From Lachnospiraceae bacterium (GTDB lineage: Bacteria > Bacillota > Clostridia > Lachnospirales > Lachnospiraceae), in assembly GCA_011960625.1 (NCBI GenBank), contig BLMJ01000285.1:1-61042 (forward strand): a DNA stretch of 61,042 bases, written 5' to 3'. The stretch's first letter is position 1. Each line of letters starts with the position of its first letter. The position numbers and the translations under genes are program-made. Shown piece after piece: positions 16,882 to 24,442 of the stretch. A model generated the notes under the pieces. The model was not told the origin of the DNA. It saw nothing but the letters and a program-made list of their open reading frames with translations, and made no database searches.

Positions 16882-17769
16882 ATGGGAAACAGAGAATACA
16901 AGGAACGAAAAGAGCCAAGAAGAAGGAATAAAAAGTCACACAGAATTTACGCATTTATTGTGCTTTCGCTTGCGGCGGCGATTATCGCGGCTGTGATTTT
17001 TCTTTTGTTCTATGTCCAGAAAATCGAGGTCAAGGGAACGGAATATGTGACGGAAAAGGAGATTATTGATATCATTCAAAATGATGATTTTTCTGTAAAC
17101 GCATTATATATTCTGGGGAAATATGCCCTTGGAAAGGGGAAGGTGCTGCCCTGTCTGGATGAGATGAAGGTGGGCCTTAAGGCGCCTTGGATTGTGAAGG
17201 TTGAGGTGAAGGAAAAGCCGATTATCGGTTATGTTCGAAATGGGGAGCTTTATGATTATTTCGATAAAGAGGGGCTTGTGGTGCTGGAATCGCCCGCTTT
17301 GATAGAGGGGATTCCTTATATCGAAGGGATCGGCATGGGAGAGGCGAAGCTGTACCAGCATCTTAAGAGTAAGAATACCAGAATCTTTGAGCAGATTCTT
17401 GAGACCTCCAGGGAGATTGCCAAGTACGAGATTAAGCCGGATAGGATTGTATGTGAGGAGGATGTGATCTGCCTGTATGTAGGCAGGATACGGATTCGTC
17501 TTGGGAAGGAGGTGTCTGCTGTAAAGATTGCGCAGATACCGCCAATCCTTGAAAAGATTGGGGATAAAGAGGGAACCTTGCATCTGGAAAATTACTCGGA
17601 GGTGCAGGGAACGATTACTTTCCAGGAGGAACCGTTACCAAAGGATTCTAAGCAGCAAGACGAAGGTGAGCTGTCGGATATGGATATATCAGGTGATTTA
17701 AAGGAGCCGGCAGACGCGGGCTTACAGGAGCCGGATAGAAATGAGGAGGTAATGGAGGGTGTTGAATAG
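16882..17769 (+). CDS. ftsQ: cell division protein FtsQ/DivIB
   Basis: A 295-residue bitopic protein: a basic cytoplasmic tail (KERKEPRRRNKKSHR), one membrane helix (AFIVLSLAAAIIAAVIFLLFYV), a POTRA domain beginning KIEVKGTEYVTEKEIIDI with PWIVKVEVKEKP, then a beta domain. The last 45 residues are acidic and probably disordered, as in DivIB. It forms the trimer with FtsL and FtsB that activates septal synthesis. It is followed by a 217-bp gap holding ftsZ promoters. Confidence 0.92.
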   Translation: MGNREYKERKEPRRRNKKSHRIYAFIVLSLAAAIIAAVIFLLFYVQKIEVKGTEYVTEKEIIDIIQNDDFSVNALYILGKYALGKGKVLPCLDEMKVGLKAPWIVKVEVKEKPIIGYVRNGELYDYFDKEGLVVLESPALIEGIPYIEGIGMGEAKLYQHLKSKNTRIFEQILETSREIAKYEIKPDRIVCEEDVICLYVGRIRIRLGKEVSAVKIAQIPPILEKIGDKEGTLHLENYSEVQGTITFQEEPLPKDSKQQDEGELSDMDISGDLKEPADAGLQEPDRNEEVMEGVE

Positions 17770-17870
17770 CAGGAAGGTACAAATAACCTTGAAGGGCTGT
17801 CTGGAATAGGATTATGGTGAGCTTTTGGAAGAAAAGCGAGAATAAAATTGAGAAAAATAGAGAAATTCTA

Positions 17871-17899
17871 TTGATATTTTGCACAAAAGTCTATATTAT
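17871..17899 (+). promoter_or_regulatory. ftsZ promoter
   Basis: TTGATA (17871-17876) and TATTAT (17894-17899) with a 17-bp spacer, about 90 nt before the ftsZ start. Two overlapping TATAAT hexamers nearer the gene (17949-17954 and 17956-17961) may mark a second start, although their -35 is unclear. Confidence 0.6.
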
Positions 17900-17986
17900 A
17901 TAGTATATATGGCAAAGAACACATTTCATTTGCTTTATGTGTGGGATGTATAATATATAATAAGGATAACAAAGGAGGAGAAACCC

Positions 17987-19228
17987 TTGCTAGAAATTAA
18001 AACGAATGAATCAGAAGCTGCGGCGAAGATAATTGTGGTCGGAGTCGGCGGCGGCGGCAATAATGCTGTGAATCGAATGATTGATGAGCAGATTGCCGGT
18101 GTTGAGTTTATTGCTATTAATACAGATAAGCAGGCGCTCCAGTTATGTAAGGCGCCGACGCTTATGCAGATTGGTGAGAAGATTACGAAAGGACTAGGAG
18201 CAGGAGCAAGGCCTGAAATTGGTGAAAAGGCTGCAGAAGAGAGTGCGGAAGAGGTATCATCAGCACTTAAGGGAGCGGACATGGTGTTCGTGACCTGTGG
18301 TATGGGCGGCGGTACGGGAACCGGTGCGACGCCTGTAGTTGCCCGGATTGCCAAGGAGCTTGGCGCTTTGACAGTTGGCGTTGTGACGAAGCCTTTCCGT
18401 TTTGAGTCTAAGACACGTATGAACAATGCGCTTTCAGGGATCGAAAAGCTTAAAGAGAGTGTGGACACGCTGATTGTGATTCCGAATGATAAGCTGCTTG
18501 AGGTAGTGGACAGGCGCACTACGATGCCGGAAGCTCTTAAGAAGGCGGACGAGGTATTGCAGCAAGGTATTCAGGGTATTACCGACCTGATCAATGTACC
18601 TGCTCTCATTAACCTTGACTTTGCCGATGTCCAGACAGTTATGACGGACAAGGGTATTGCACATATCGGTATCGGTCAGGGTCGCGGTGATGACAAGGCT
18701 CTTGAGGCTGTTAAGCAGGCTGTTTCCAGTCCGCTGCTTGAGACGACTATCGCAGGTGCATCCCATGTTATCATCAATGTATCTGGAGATATCACATTGA
18801 TGGATGCGTCTGACGCGGCTGAGTACGTGCAGGATCTTGCAGGCGAGGATGCGAATATTATCTTTGGCGCCATGTACGATGACGCCAGGACAGACGAGGC
18901 GACAATCACTGTAATCGCAACTGGCCTTCACAATGTGGGAGGCAGTGCGTCTAAGCTGAAATCAAGGCTTGAGACACCGAGGAACGGTGGAACGATGGGA
19001 CATCCAGGCGGTGGAATGCAGCAGGGCGGATATGACAGGTCTATGCAGCAGGGCGGACCTGCGGCTCCAAGGCTGGATTTTGGAATGGGCGGTATGAAGA
19101 ACAGCGGAGCATCGGCAATGCCGAGGCGTCCGGTGGGAGGAACAGCGCCTTCTCTGGATACACCGAGGACTCCGACAAGTAAGGTAAAAGAGCAGTCAAT
19201 TAAGATACCGGATTTCTTTAAGAAGTAA
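17987..19228 (+). CDS. ftsZ: cell division protein FtsZ
   Basis: A 413-residue tubulin-like GTPase. It begins at a TTG with a strong AAAGGAGG 8-9 nt upstream. Motifs: [15 protein letters not shown], the GTP-binding [22 protein letters not shown] and [12 protein letters not shown] Gly/Met-rich linker from about residue 335 leads to the C-terminal peptide [10 protein letters not shown] that docks FtsA/SepF-type partners. FtsZ forms the division ring. ftsA is absent between ftsQ and ftsZ, so a SepF-type anchor elsewhere is likely. A terminator follows at 19273. Confidence 0.97.
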   Translation: MLEIKTNESEAAAKIIVVGVGGGGNNAVNRMIDEQIAGVEFIAINTDKQALQLCKAPTLMQIGEKITKGLGAGARPEIGEKAAEESAEEVSSALKGADMVFVTCGMGGGTGTGATPVVARIAKELGALTVGVVTKPFRFESKTRMNNALSGIEKLKESVDTLIVIPNDKLLEVVDRRTTMPEALKKADEVLQQGIQGITDLINVPALINLDFADVQTVMTDKGIAHIGIGQGRGDDKALEAVKQAVSSPLLETTIAGASHVIINVSGDITLMDASDAAEYVQDLAGEDANIIFGAMYDDARTDEATITVIATGLHNVGGSASKLKSRLETPRNGGTMGHPGGGMQQGGYDRSMQQGGPAAPRLDFGMGGMKNSGASAMPRRPVGGTAPSLDTPRTPTSKVKEQSIKIPDFFKK

Positions 19229-19272
19229 GGGGTTGTCCTTTTAGGCAGATGAATAGAGTTCCATAAGAGATT

Positions 19273-19303
19273 CGGACACATGGAGGTGTGTTCGGGTCTT
19301 TTT
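19273..19303 (+). terminator. ftsZ terminator
   Basis: CGGACACA (19273-19280) pairs with TGTGTTCG (19287-19294, one G-T pair), followed by GGTCTTTTTG. It lies 45 nt after the ftsZ stop. Confidence 0.75.
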
Positions 19304-19380
19304 GTGTTTTGGGCTTAAAAAAGGAAGGTCGTTAAAAACGCTGGTATTTTTTAGCTGGTATAAGTATTCTTTCGGGGAGG

Positions 19381-19399
19381 TTTGACAAGATTTGTCAAT
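19381..19399. promoter_or_regulatory. palindrome of two inverted 0A-box-like sites
   Basis: TTGACAA-GAT-TTGTCAA is a perfect 7-bp dyad at 19382-19398. Each arm matches 8 of 9 positions of the Spo0A box TTTGTCRAA. It lies about 300 bp upstream of spoIIGA. Confidence 0.45.
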
Positions 19400-19557
19400 A
19401 GATTGCAGAAATCTACAAATAATTCCAGCAATTTGCAGTTTATTCTCTTATAATTCTTTGTTTTATGTCAAAAAAAGATACAAAGTCTTGTGTCTGGATT
19501 CTAAGGATTCCCACAAATTCATTTCCTATAAAACTATATCTTGTGGTCAATGTAGTC

Positions 19558-19564
19558 TGTCGAA
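19558..19564 (+). promoter_or_regulatory. Spo0A box
   Basis: TGTCGAA is an exact match to the core Spo0A box (TGNCGAA). It lies 26 bp upstream of the spoIIG -35-like hexamer. Confidence 0.6.
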
Positions 19565-19589
19565 CGAAAATCGGGATTCGTCCCACCAT

Positions 19590-19622
19590 CTGACAAAATC
19601 TTTTTACTGTGGCTCGTATAAT
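19590..19622 (+). promoter_or_regulatory. spoIIG promoter with long spacer and overlapping 0A box
   Basis: CTGACA (19590-19595) and TATAAT (19617-19622) are 21 bp apart. The Bacillus spoIIG promoter has good -35 and -10 hexamers set about 22 bp apart, and a 0A box over the -35 lets Spo0A~P activate it. Here TGACAAA (19591-19597) overlaps the -35 in the same way. Confidence 0.65.
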
Positions 19623-19687
19623 TAATCTTGCTTAAGTAATTAATCGATTTCGTGTCACTGATCGTAATTAAGGAAAGAAGGTGGAGC

Positions 19688-20515
19688 GTGCATTATGAGT
19701 TGTACATAGACGTGTTTTTTTTGGAAAACTTTGCGATGGATTTTATTCTGCTTGCGGTGGTGCGCAAGATGTTGGGATGCTCCGTTGCATATTGGCGGGT
19801 CTGCCTGGGGGCCTTGGCGGGGTCATTTTTGACTTGCCTTGCCGTGGCTTTGCCGGTTCCATATGCGTCTGTGAAGCTCATTTTGCTCCATGGACTGGCA
19901 AACCTTGTGATGGTCAAAGCAGGACTTAAGACGGAAGGCTTTAAGGAGCTTGTGCGGGCGTTGATTTTGCTCTATATCAGCGGCTTTCTTGCGGGAGGGG
20001 TCTTTGGGTTCCTTAGGCAGTATGCGCGGGCTGGAAGTCTTTTTCTTGCACTGGCGGCGGCCAGTTACTTTACGGTATCTGGTATATGGAGTCTGGTGGT
20101 GTATCTGGGAAGGCAGAGCAGGTATAAATGCCAGGTAGTGCTGGTAAAAGATGGAAGAAGGGTTAAAGCACAGGCTTTGATTGATACGGGTAACTGTCTG
20201 AAAGACGATATTACGGGAAAGCCGGTCAGTATTATTGACAAAAATGTAATCAAGAAACTATGGGGAGAAAATGACATAGCAGGAATACGTTATATTTCAT
20301 ATCACTCTATCGGAAAAGCGGAGGGTGTAATGCCATTGGTAACGCTGGATGGGATGTATGTATGCAGAAAAGAAAAGGAATGGATTGAGAAACCGCTGGC
20401 GGCCATCTGTGAGGGAGATATGACGGCTGACCGTTATGAGATGATTTTGAATCCTGATGTCTTAATAGGAGGGATAGACTATGGTAATAAGAGTCGCAGT
20501 ACCGCATCAATTTAA
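19688..20515 (+). CDS. spoIIGA: sigma-E processing peptidase SpoIIGA
   Basis: A 275-residue membrane protease that cleaves pro-sigma-E in the mother cell after a signal from the forespore. The N-terminal half has about five membrane helices, starting [21 protein letters not shown]. The C-terminal half has the aspartic protease signature [20 protein letters not shown]. The GTG at 19688 gives the normal family start and follows AAGGTGG; a GTG at 19652 would add 12 residues of no family similarity. It overlaps sigE by 35 nt, so the two are probably translationally coupled, as expected for a dedicated pair. Confidence 0.92.
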   Translation: MHYELYIDVFFLENFAMDFILLAVVRKMLGCSVAYWRVCLGALAGSFLTCLAVALPVPYASVKLILLHGLANLVMVKAGLKTEGFKELVRALILLYISGFLAGGVFGFLRQYARAGSLFLALAAASYFTVSGIWSLVVYLGRQSRYKCQVVLVKDGRRVKAQALIDTGNCLKDDITGKPVSIIDKNVIKKLWGENDIAGIRYISYHSIGKAEGVMPLVTLDGMYVCRKEKEWIEKPLAAICEGDMTADRYEMILNPDVLIGGIDYGNKSRSTASI

Positions 20516-21221
20516 ACTGAAAGTAGTTCCGGATTTTCGGACATTATTTTTTCCGGATAAAAAGGACGTCCACTATATCGGTGGTTCGGATATCCTGCCC
20601 GCTCCGCTTAATACCAGCGAGGAGACGGCTGCAATCAATGACTTAGGCTCAGAGGACGACGAGTCGGCAAGAAAAATGTTGATAGAGCACAATCTAAGAC
20701 TTGTGGTATACATCGCAAAAAAATTTGACAATACAGGGGTGGGCGTGGAAGACTTGATTTCCATCGGGACCATTGGGTTAATCAAGGCAATCAATACTTT
20801 TAACCCGGATAAAAATATCAAATTGGCAACCTATGCGTCCCGCTGCATTGAAAATGAGATTCTGATGTATCTGCGCAGAAATAACAAGACGAAGATGGAG
20901 GTATCTATCGACGAGCCCTTAAATGTGGATTGGGACGGCAACGAGCTGCTTCTTTCAGACATTCTGGGGACGGAGGAGGACACGATTTATAAAGATTTGG
21001 AAAATGAAGTGGAACGGAAACTATTGATTAAGGCGATTAGCCGGCTCTCTGGGAGGGAGAGAACGATTATAAAAATGCGGTTCGGTCTTGGAATGCCGGA
21101 CGGGGAGGAGCGGACTCAGAAGGAGGTAGCGGATATTTTAGGAATCTCTCAGTCGTACATATCGAGGCTTGAGAAGAAGATTATGCAAAGGTTAAAGCGA
21201 GAGATGGTAAAGTATTCATAG
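20481..21221 (+). CDS. sigE: RNA polymerase sporulation sigma factor sigma-E (pro-form)
   Basis: A 246-residue sigma-70 factor with [37 protein letters not shown] (region 2), [22 protein letters not shown], and the region 4 helix-turn-helix [22 protein letters not shown]. It directs mother-cell genes after septation. The N-terminal 30 residues are a pro-sequence; by alignment with the Bacillus protein, SpoIIGA should cut near V30-H31, just before HYIGGSD. AGGAGGG precedes the ATG. sigG, often next in Clostridia, is not found here. Confidence 0.95.
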   Translation: MVIRVAVPHQFKLKVVPDFRTLFFPDKKDVHYIGGSDILPAPLNTSEETAAINDLGSEDDESARKMLIEHNLRLVVYIAKKFDNTGVGVEDLISIGTIGLIKAINTFNPDKNIKLATYASRCIENEILMYLRRNNKTKMEVSIDEPLNVDWDGNELLLSDILGTEEDTIYKDLENEVERKLLIKAISRLSGRERTIIKMRFGLGMPDGEERTQKEVADILGISQSYISRLEKKIMQRLKREMVKYS

Positions 21222-21270
21222 AAAACAACTCCGAATGGTGTTATAATGAAAAGAAAAAGGGGTTGGAGAT

Positions 21271-22878
21271 ATGAAACTTGAGTTTATTGGGGCGGCTCAT
21301 GAGGTGACTGGAAGTTGTCATTATCTGAATGCATGTGGAAAGAATATTTTGATTGACTGTGGTCTTGAGCAGGGGCCTGATTTGTATGAGAATCAGGAAT
21401 TGCCTGTGCCGGCGAAAGAGATTGACTATGTTCTTCTAACCCATGCCCATATCGATCACTCTGGCAAGATTCCCCTTCTGTGCAAGCAGGGATTTGCGGG
21501 AGAGATTGTTACTACCTTCGCCACGTCTGATTTGTGTAACATCATGCTTCGCGACAGCGCTCATATTCAAGAGTTTGAGGCAGAATGGAGAAACCGGAAA
21601 GGAAGGAGAAGTGGGGAAGAGCTTTTTGAACCTCTCTATTCCATGGAAGATGCGGACACAGCGATCAAGCTTCTGGCTCCCTGTGATTATGAGCAGCGGA
21701 TTACTCTGTGTGAAGGAATTGATGTACAGTTCCATGATATGGGACATCTGCTGGGGTCTGCTAGTATTGAGGTGTGGGTCACAGAGGATGAAGTGACGAA
21801 GAAGATTGTCTTCTCCGGTGATGTGGGAAACCCAAACCAGCCGATTATCAAAGAGCCGCAGAAAGTGAAAGAGGCGGATTATGTGGTGATTGAGTCCACC
21901 TATGGGGACAGAACCCATGGGGATGTAATCCCGGACTATATCGGAGAGTTTACGAGGATTTTACGTGAGACATTTTCAAAAGGAGGGAATGTGGTTATCC
22001 CGTCCTTTGCGGTTGGACGTACGCAGGAGCTTCTTTATTTTATCAGGGAGATTAAGGAGAGGGACCTTTTGCCGGAGTTTCGCGGATTTGAAGTCTATGT
22101 GGACAGTCCCTTGGCCATTGGAGCGACGAATGTATTTAACAAGAATGTTAAGTCTTGTTTTGATGAGGAAGCAATGGCGCTGGTGGAGAAGGGGATCAAT
22201 CCGCTGCTGTTTTCGGGGCTTAAGACCACGATTACCAGTGATGAGTCACGGATGATTAATTTTGATGAGAAACCGAAGGTAATCCTGTCGGCGTCCGGTA
22301 TGTGCGAGGCGGGACGAATCCGACACCATCTGAAGCATAATCTGTGGCGCTCTGAGTGTACCATCTGTTTCGTAGGGTATCAGGCGGTGGGGACACTGGG
22401 GCGCAAGCTGATTGAAGGAGCAGAGAGTGTGAAGCTGTTCGGGGAAAATATTACTGTGAATGCGAAGATAGAGGTGCTAAGAGGAATCAGCGGCCATGCG
22501 GACATGAATGGGCTTTTGGACTGGTTGAAAGGCTTCGAGAATAGACCGGACCGTGTGATTGTGGTTCATGGAGAGGATCAGGTGACAGAGCATTTTGCCC
22601 AGCTTGTGGAAGAGACGATAGGGTGTCCGGCGTTTGCACCGTATTCAGGCGGTACCATAGATCTTCTGACCAATGAGATTGTAACGGAAGGGGTGAAGAT
22701 TCCTAAAAAGGCGGCAGAGAAACCGGCGAGATCTCGAGCTGTCCAGGCGTTCCAGAGGGTGGTTGCGGCGGCAAAGCGGCTGCTTGAGGTGGTCTATAAG
22801 AATGAGGGGCTGGCCAACAAAGAGCTGGCGAAGTTTGAGAGCCAGATTCAAAATCTGGCGGATAAATGGGATAGGTAA
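21271..22878 (+). CDS. beta-CASP metallo-beta-lactamase RNase-like protein
   Basis: A 535-residue protein with the MBL motif THAHIDHSGK (HxHxDH), DMGHLLGSAS, FSGDVG and later beta-CASP motifs: IESTYGDR, FAVGRTQELL, SGMCEAGRIRHHLKHNLW and the GHAD of SGHADMNG. Such proteins act on RNA (CPSF73/RNase J-like), here without the RNase J C-terminal domain. An extra C-terminal segment of about 60 residues is Lys/Ala-rich and helical. It begins 50 nt after sigE but is not a known sporulation gene. A strong terminator closes it. Confidence 0.88.
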   Translation: MKLEFIGAAHEVTGSCHYLNACGKNILIDCGLEQGPDLYENQELPVPAKEIDYVLLTHAHIDHSGKIPLLCKQGFAGEIVTTFATSDLCNIMLRDSAHIQEFEAEWRNRKGRRSGEELFEPLYSMEDADTAIKLLAPCDYEQRITLCEGIDVQFHDMGHLLGSASIEVWVTEDEVTKKIVFSGDVGNPNQPIIKEPQKVKEADYVVIESTYGDRTHGDVIPDYIGEFTRILRETFSKGGNVVIPSFAVGRTQELLYFIREIKERDLLPEFRGFEVYVDSPLAIGATNVFNKNVKSCFDEEAMALVEKGINPLLFSGLKTTITSDESRMINFDEKPKVILSASGMCEAGRIRHHLKHNLWRSECTICFVGYQAVGTLGRKLIEGAESVKLFGENITVNAKIEVLRGISGHADMNGLLDWLKGFENRPDRVIVVHGEDQVTEHFAQLVEETIGCPAFAPYSGGTIDLLTNEIVTEGVKIPKKAAEKPARSRAVQAFQRVVAAAKRLLEVVYKNEGLANKELAKFESQIQNLADKWDR

Positions 22879-22893
22879 ATCATTTTTTTAAAT

Positions 22894-22927
22894 AAAAATC
22901 GCAGAGTAATCTACTCTGCGATTTTTT
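22894..22927 (+). terminator. strong terminator after the beta-CASP gene
   Basis: A 15-bp perfect stem: AAAAATC-GCAGAGTA (22894-22908), loop ATC, then TACTCTGC-GATTTTT (22912-22926). Confidence 0.92.
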
Positions 22928-23155
22928 CGTAAACAGCATAATTATTATAACCATCTAATCTTAATAAATCAATACTAAATTATCTTTTACAAGAATTTGG
23001 TGCAAAATCACGAAAAAGAAATAAATAATAAGTCTGATTATTCGAAAATATTGCATAAAAATTCTGTATTAATCTAAAAAAATCTTTAAATTATCCACAG
23101 AACAGGATTGAAAATTTTCGCAGAGTAGATTACTCAACGAAAGAAGGGGATTGAG
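22928..23155. other. AT-rich leader region before the NusG-like pair
   Basis: About 230 bp with no gene, clearly richer in A and T than either side. Near its end, at 23119-23135, CGCAGAGTA-GAT-TACTC repeats the core of the preceding terminator. This is where the promoter and any LoaP-recognised RNA element would be expected; no promoter could be singled out among the many AT-rich hexamers. Confidence 0.4.
23119..23135 (+). repeat. second copy of the CGCAGAGTA hairpin motif
   Basis: CGCAGAGTA followed by GAT and TACTC forms a 5-bp stem with a 3-nt loop. The same CGCAGAGTA-N3-TACTC layout occurs in the terminator at 22900-22916, 219 bp upstream. It lies 10 nt before the likely ribosome binding site of the first NusG-like gene. 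Confidence 0.5.
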
Positions 23156-23662
23156 ATCTGGTATTTATTGACCTGTAACAACCAAGAAGAACAAAAAATA
23201 TTAACAATACTCAGAAAGAATATATCCCCGGAAGCATTTCACGACATTTTTATATTGACATATGACAGGATGCGCAAATATATGGGCGCCTGGCATCTGG
23301 AACGACAGCTTTTATATCCGGGAAACATAATTTTGGAGACCAATAATAAGGCGAACCTCCTGAGAGAGCTTAAAAACTGCAGAGAAATGAATATGCAGGA
23401 GAAACAGTTAAGCAGGATGGATGAAAGAGAAGAAGCGCTCTTAAAAAGGCTGTGCGGTGAAAACCATCATCTGGAAATGTCCAGAGGGGTGATTACCCGA
23501 GGCTCAACGCAGGTTACGGAAGGCCCTTTAAAAGGTATGGAACATAGAATCCGCAGGATTGACAGGCATAAGCGGTTGGCAAGAGTTGAGCTTGCAGAAA
23601 AGCCGGAGGCAGAGCTAGGCTATATTCCGGCCGGTTTGGAGATAACGGATAAGAATATCTAA
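23156..23662 (+). CDS. NusG/LoaP-like protein with a non-standard start
   Basis: A NusG paralogue of about 168 residues. It opens WYLLTCNNQEEQKIL, the usual NGN-domain first strand, then LYPGNIILET (the FPGYVF position) and a C-terminal KOW-like segment, TEGPLKGMEHRIRRIDRHKRLARVEL. No ATG, GTG or TTG precedes the first Trp in frame; an ATC at 23156 (or ATT at 23150) sits at the right distance, 6 nt, from AAGGGG. The first standard codon, TTG 23168, would cut off WYL. Either translation starts at a rare AUC/AUU codon or the N-terminus is shortened. It is followed by a second NusG-like gene. It probably modifies polymerase for the glycan operon. Confidence 0.75.
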   Translation: MWYLLTCNNQEEQKILTILRKNISPEAFHDIFILTYDRMRKYMGAWHLERQLLYPGNIILETNNKANLLRELKNCREMNMQEKQLSRMDEREEALLKRLCGENHHLEMSRGVITRGSTQVTEGPLKGMEHRIRRIDRHKRLARVELAEKPEAELGYIPAGLEITDKNI

Positions 23663-23750
23663 CGAGATATCAGGAATGACTCTTGAAGCATTGGCACTTG
23701 AGTCCATGAAAGATAGACATACGGAAGATTGACTGTGGCTGCAGGGCTGT

Positions 23751-23787
23751 ATGCAGGTATGGACGGCGAAGCTATGCAAACCTGCAT
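23751..23787 (+). promoter_or_regulatory. RNA hairpin between the two NusG-like genes
   Basis: ATGCAGGT (23751-23758) pairs perfectly with ACCTGCAT (23780-23787), leaving a 21-nt loop. No T-run follows, so it is not a normal terminator. LoaP proteins bind a specific leader hairpin; this is a candidate, but nothing in the sequence proves it. Confidence 0.4.
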
Positions 23788-23835
23788 GTAATACCAATGT
23801 ATGCAAAAAGACTATATAAAAGGATGTGGGAGTAT

Positions 23836-24393
23836 ATGTGGTATGTGATGCAAGTAGCCTCCGGACAAGAAAAACGGACGGTTTTCCTGATAGAAAAAAT
23901 GGTTTCAGAAGGAGTCCTAAAGAGCTGCTTTCTTCCTACAAGAAGGCTGAAAAAGAAATTCCACGGAACCTGGCATGAATTGACGGAAAAATTATTCCCT
24001 GGCTATGTGTTCCTGACTACAGACCAGCCTCGGTTATTATATGAAGAATTGAAAGAAATTCCCGCATTGACCAGAATACTTGGGAGATGTGGGGATTATT
24101 TTACCCCGCTGTCAGAAAGGGATATGCAGATGATGGAAAAATTACAGAGTGGGACGAAGGACGGCGGGAAGATTAGGGCAGAGATTTCGCAGATTGTCAT
24201 AGAAGAGGGTAAACAGATAAGGATACTGTCAGGCCCCCTTCGGAATCTGGAAGGACAGATAAAGAAGCTCAACCTGCATAAGAGGATTGCGGAGGTCGAG
24301 CTGGAATTTATGGGGAGCAAGTCGGTAGTTTATTTGGGAATAGAGATGGTGGAAAGGCTTGGAGAAGAAGGCACGCGCAGAGAAAGCCCGTAA
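23836..24393 (+). CDS. loaP: antiterminator LoaP-like NusG paralogue
   Basis: A 185-residue NusG paralogue. It starts MWYVMQVASGQEKRTVFLIEKMV (NGN domain), with KLFPGYVFLTTD, and ends with a KOW segment near residues 124-155: EEGKQIRILSGPLRNLEGQIKKLNLHKRIAEVEL. LoaP proteins act on one or a few long operons, often for polysaccharides or antibiotics, and let RNA polymerase read through terminators. The ATG at 23836 is chosen because W-Y-V is the family start; the longer reading from 23797 adds 13 unrelated residues. A glycan operon of about 15 kb follows directly. Confidence 0.85.
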   Translation: MWYVMQVASGQEKRTVFLIEKMVSEGVLKSCFLPTRRLKKKFHGTWHELTEKLFPGYVFLTTDQPRLLYEELKEIPALTRILGRCGDYFTPLSERDMQMMEKLQSGTKDGGKIRAEISQIVIEEGKQIRILSGPLRNLEGQIKKLNLHKRIAEVELEFMGSKSVVYLGIEMVERLGEEGTRRESP

Positions 24394-24442
24394 GAGGTTG
24401 TAAACGTCAGGATAGATTTTAGAATATAGGAGCGAAAATAAG

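Larger units (their letters stand above)
19229..19687. other. 459-bp regulatory gap between ftsZ and spoIIGA
   Basis: It holds the ftsZ terminator (19273-19303), then about 380 bp with no gene but several 0A-box-like motifs: an inverted pair at 19381-19399, one at 19464-19472, TGTCGAA at 19558-19564 and TGACAAA at 19591-19597. The promoter for spoIIG lies at 19590-19622. Its length and motif density fit an extended Spo0A-controlled region. Confidence 0.6.

Noticed and set aside
17935-18931. Long minus-strand frames opposite ftsZ
   Set aside because: They are shadows of a conserved gene, rich in Ser, Ala and Pro as expected from reversed Gly/Ala codons.
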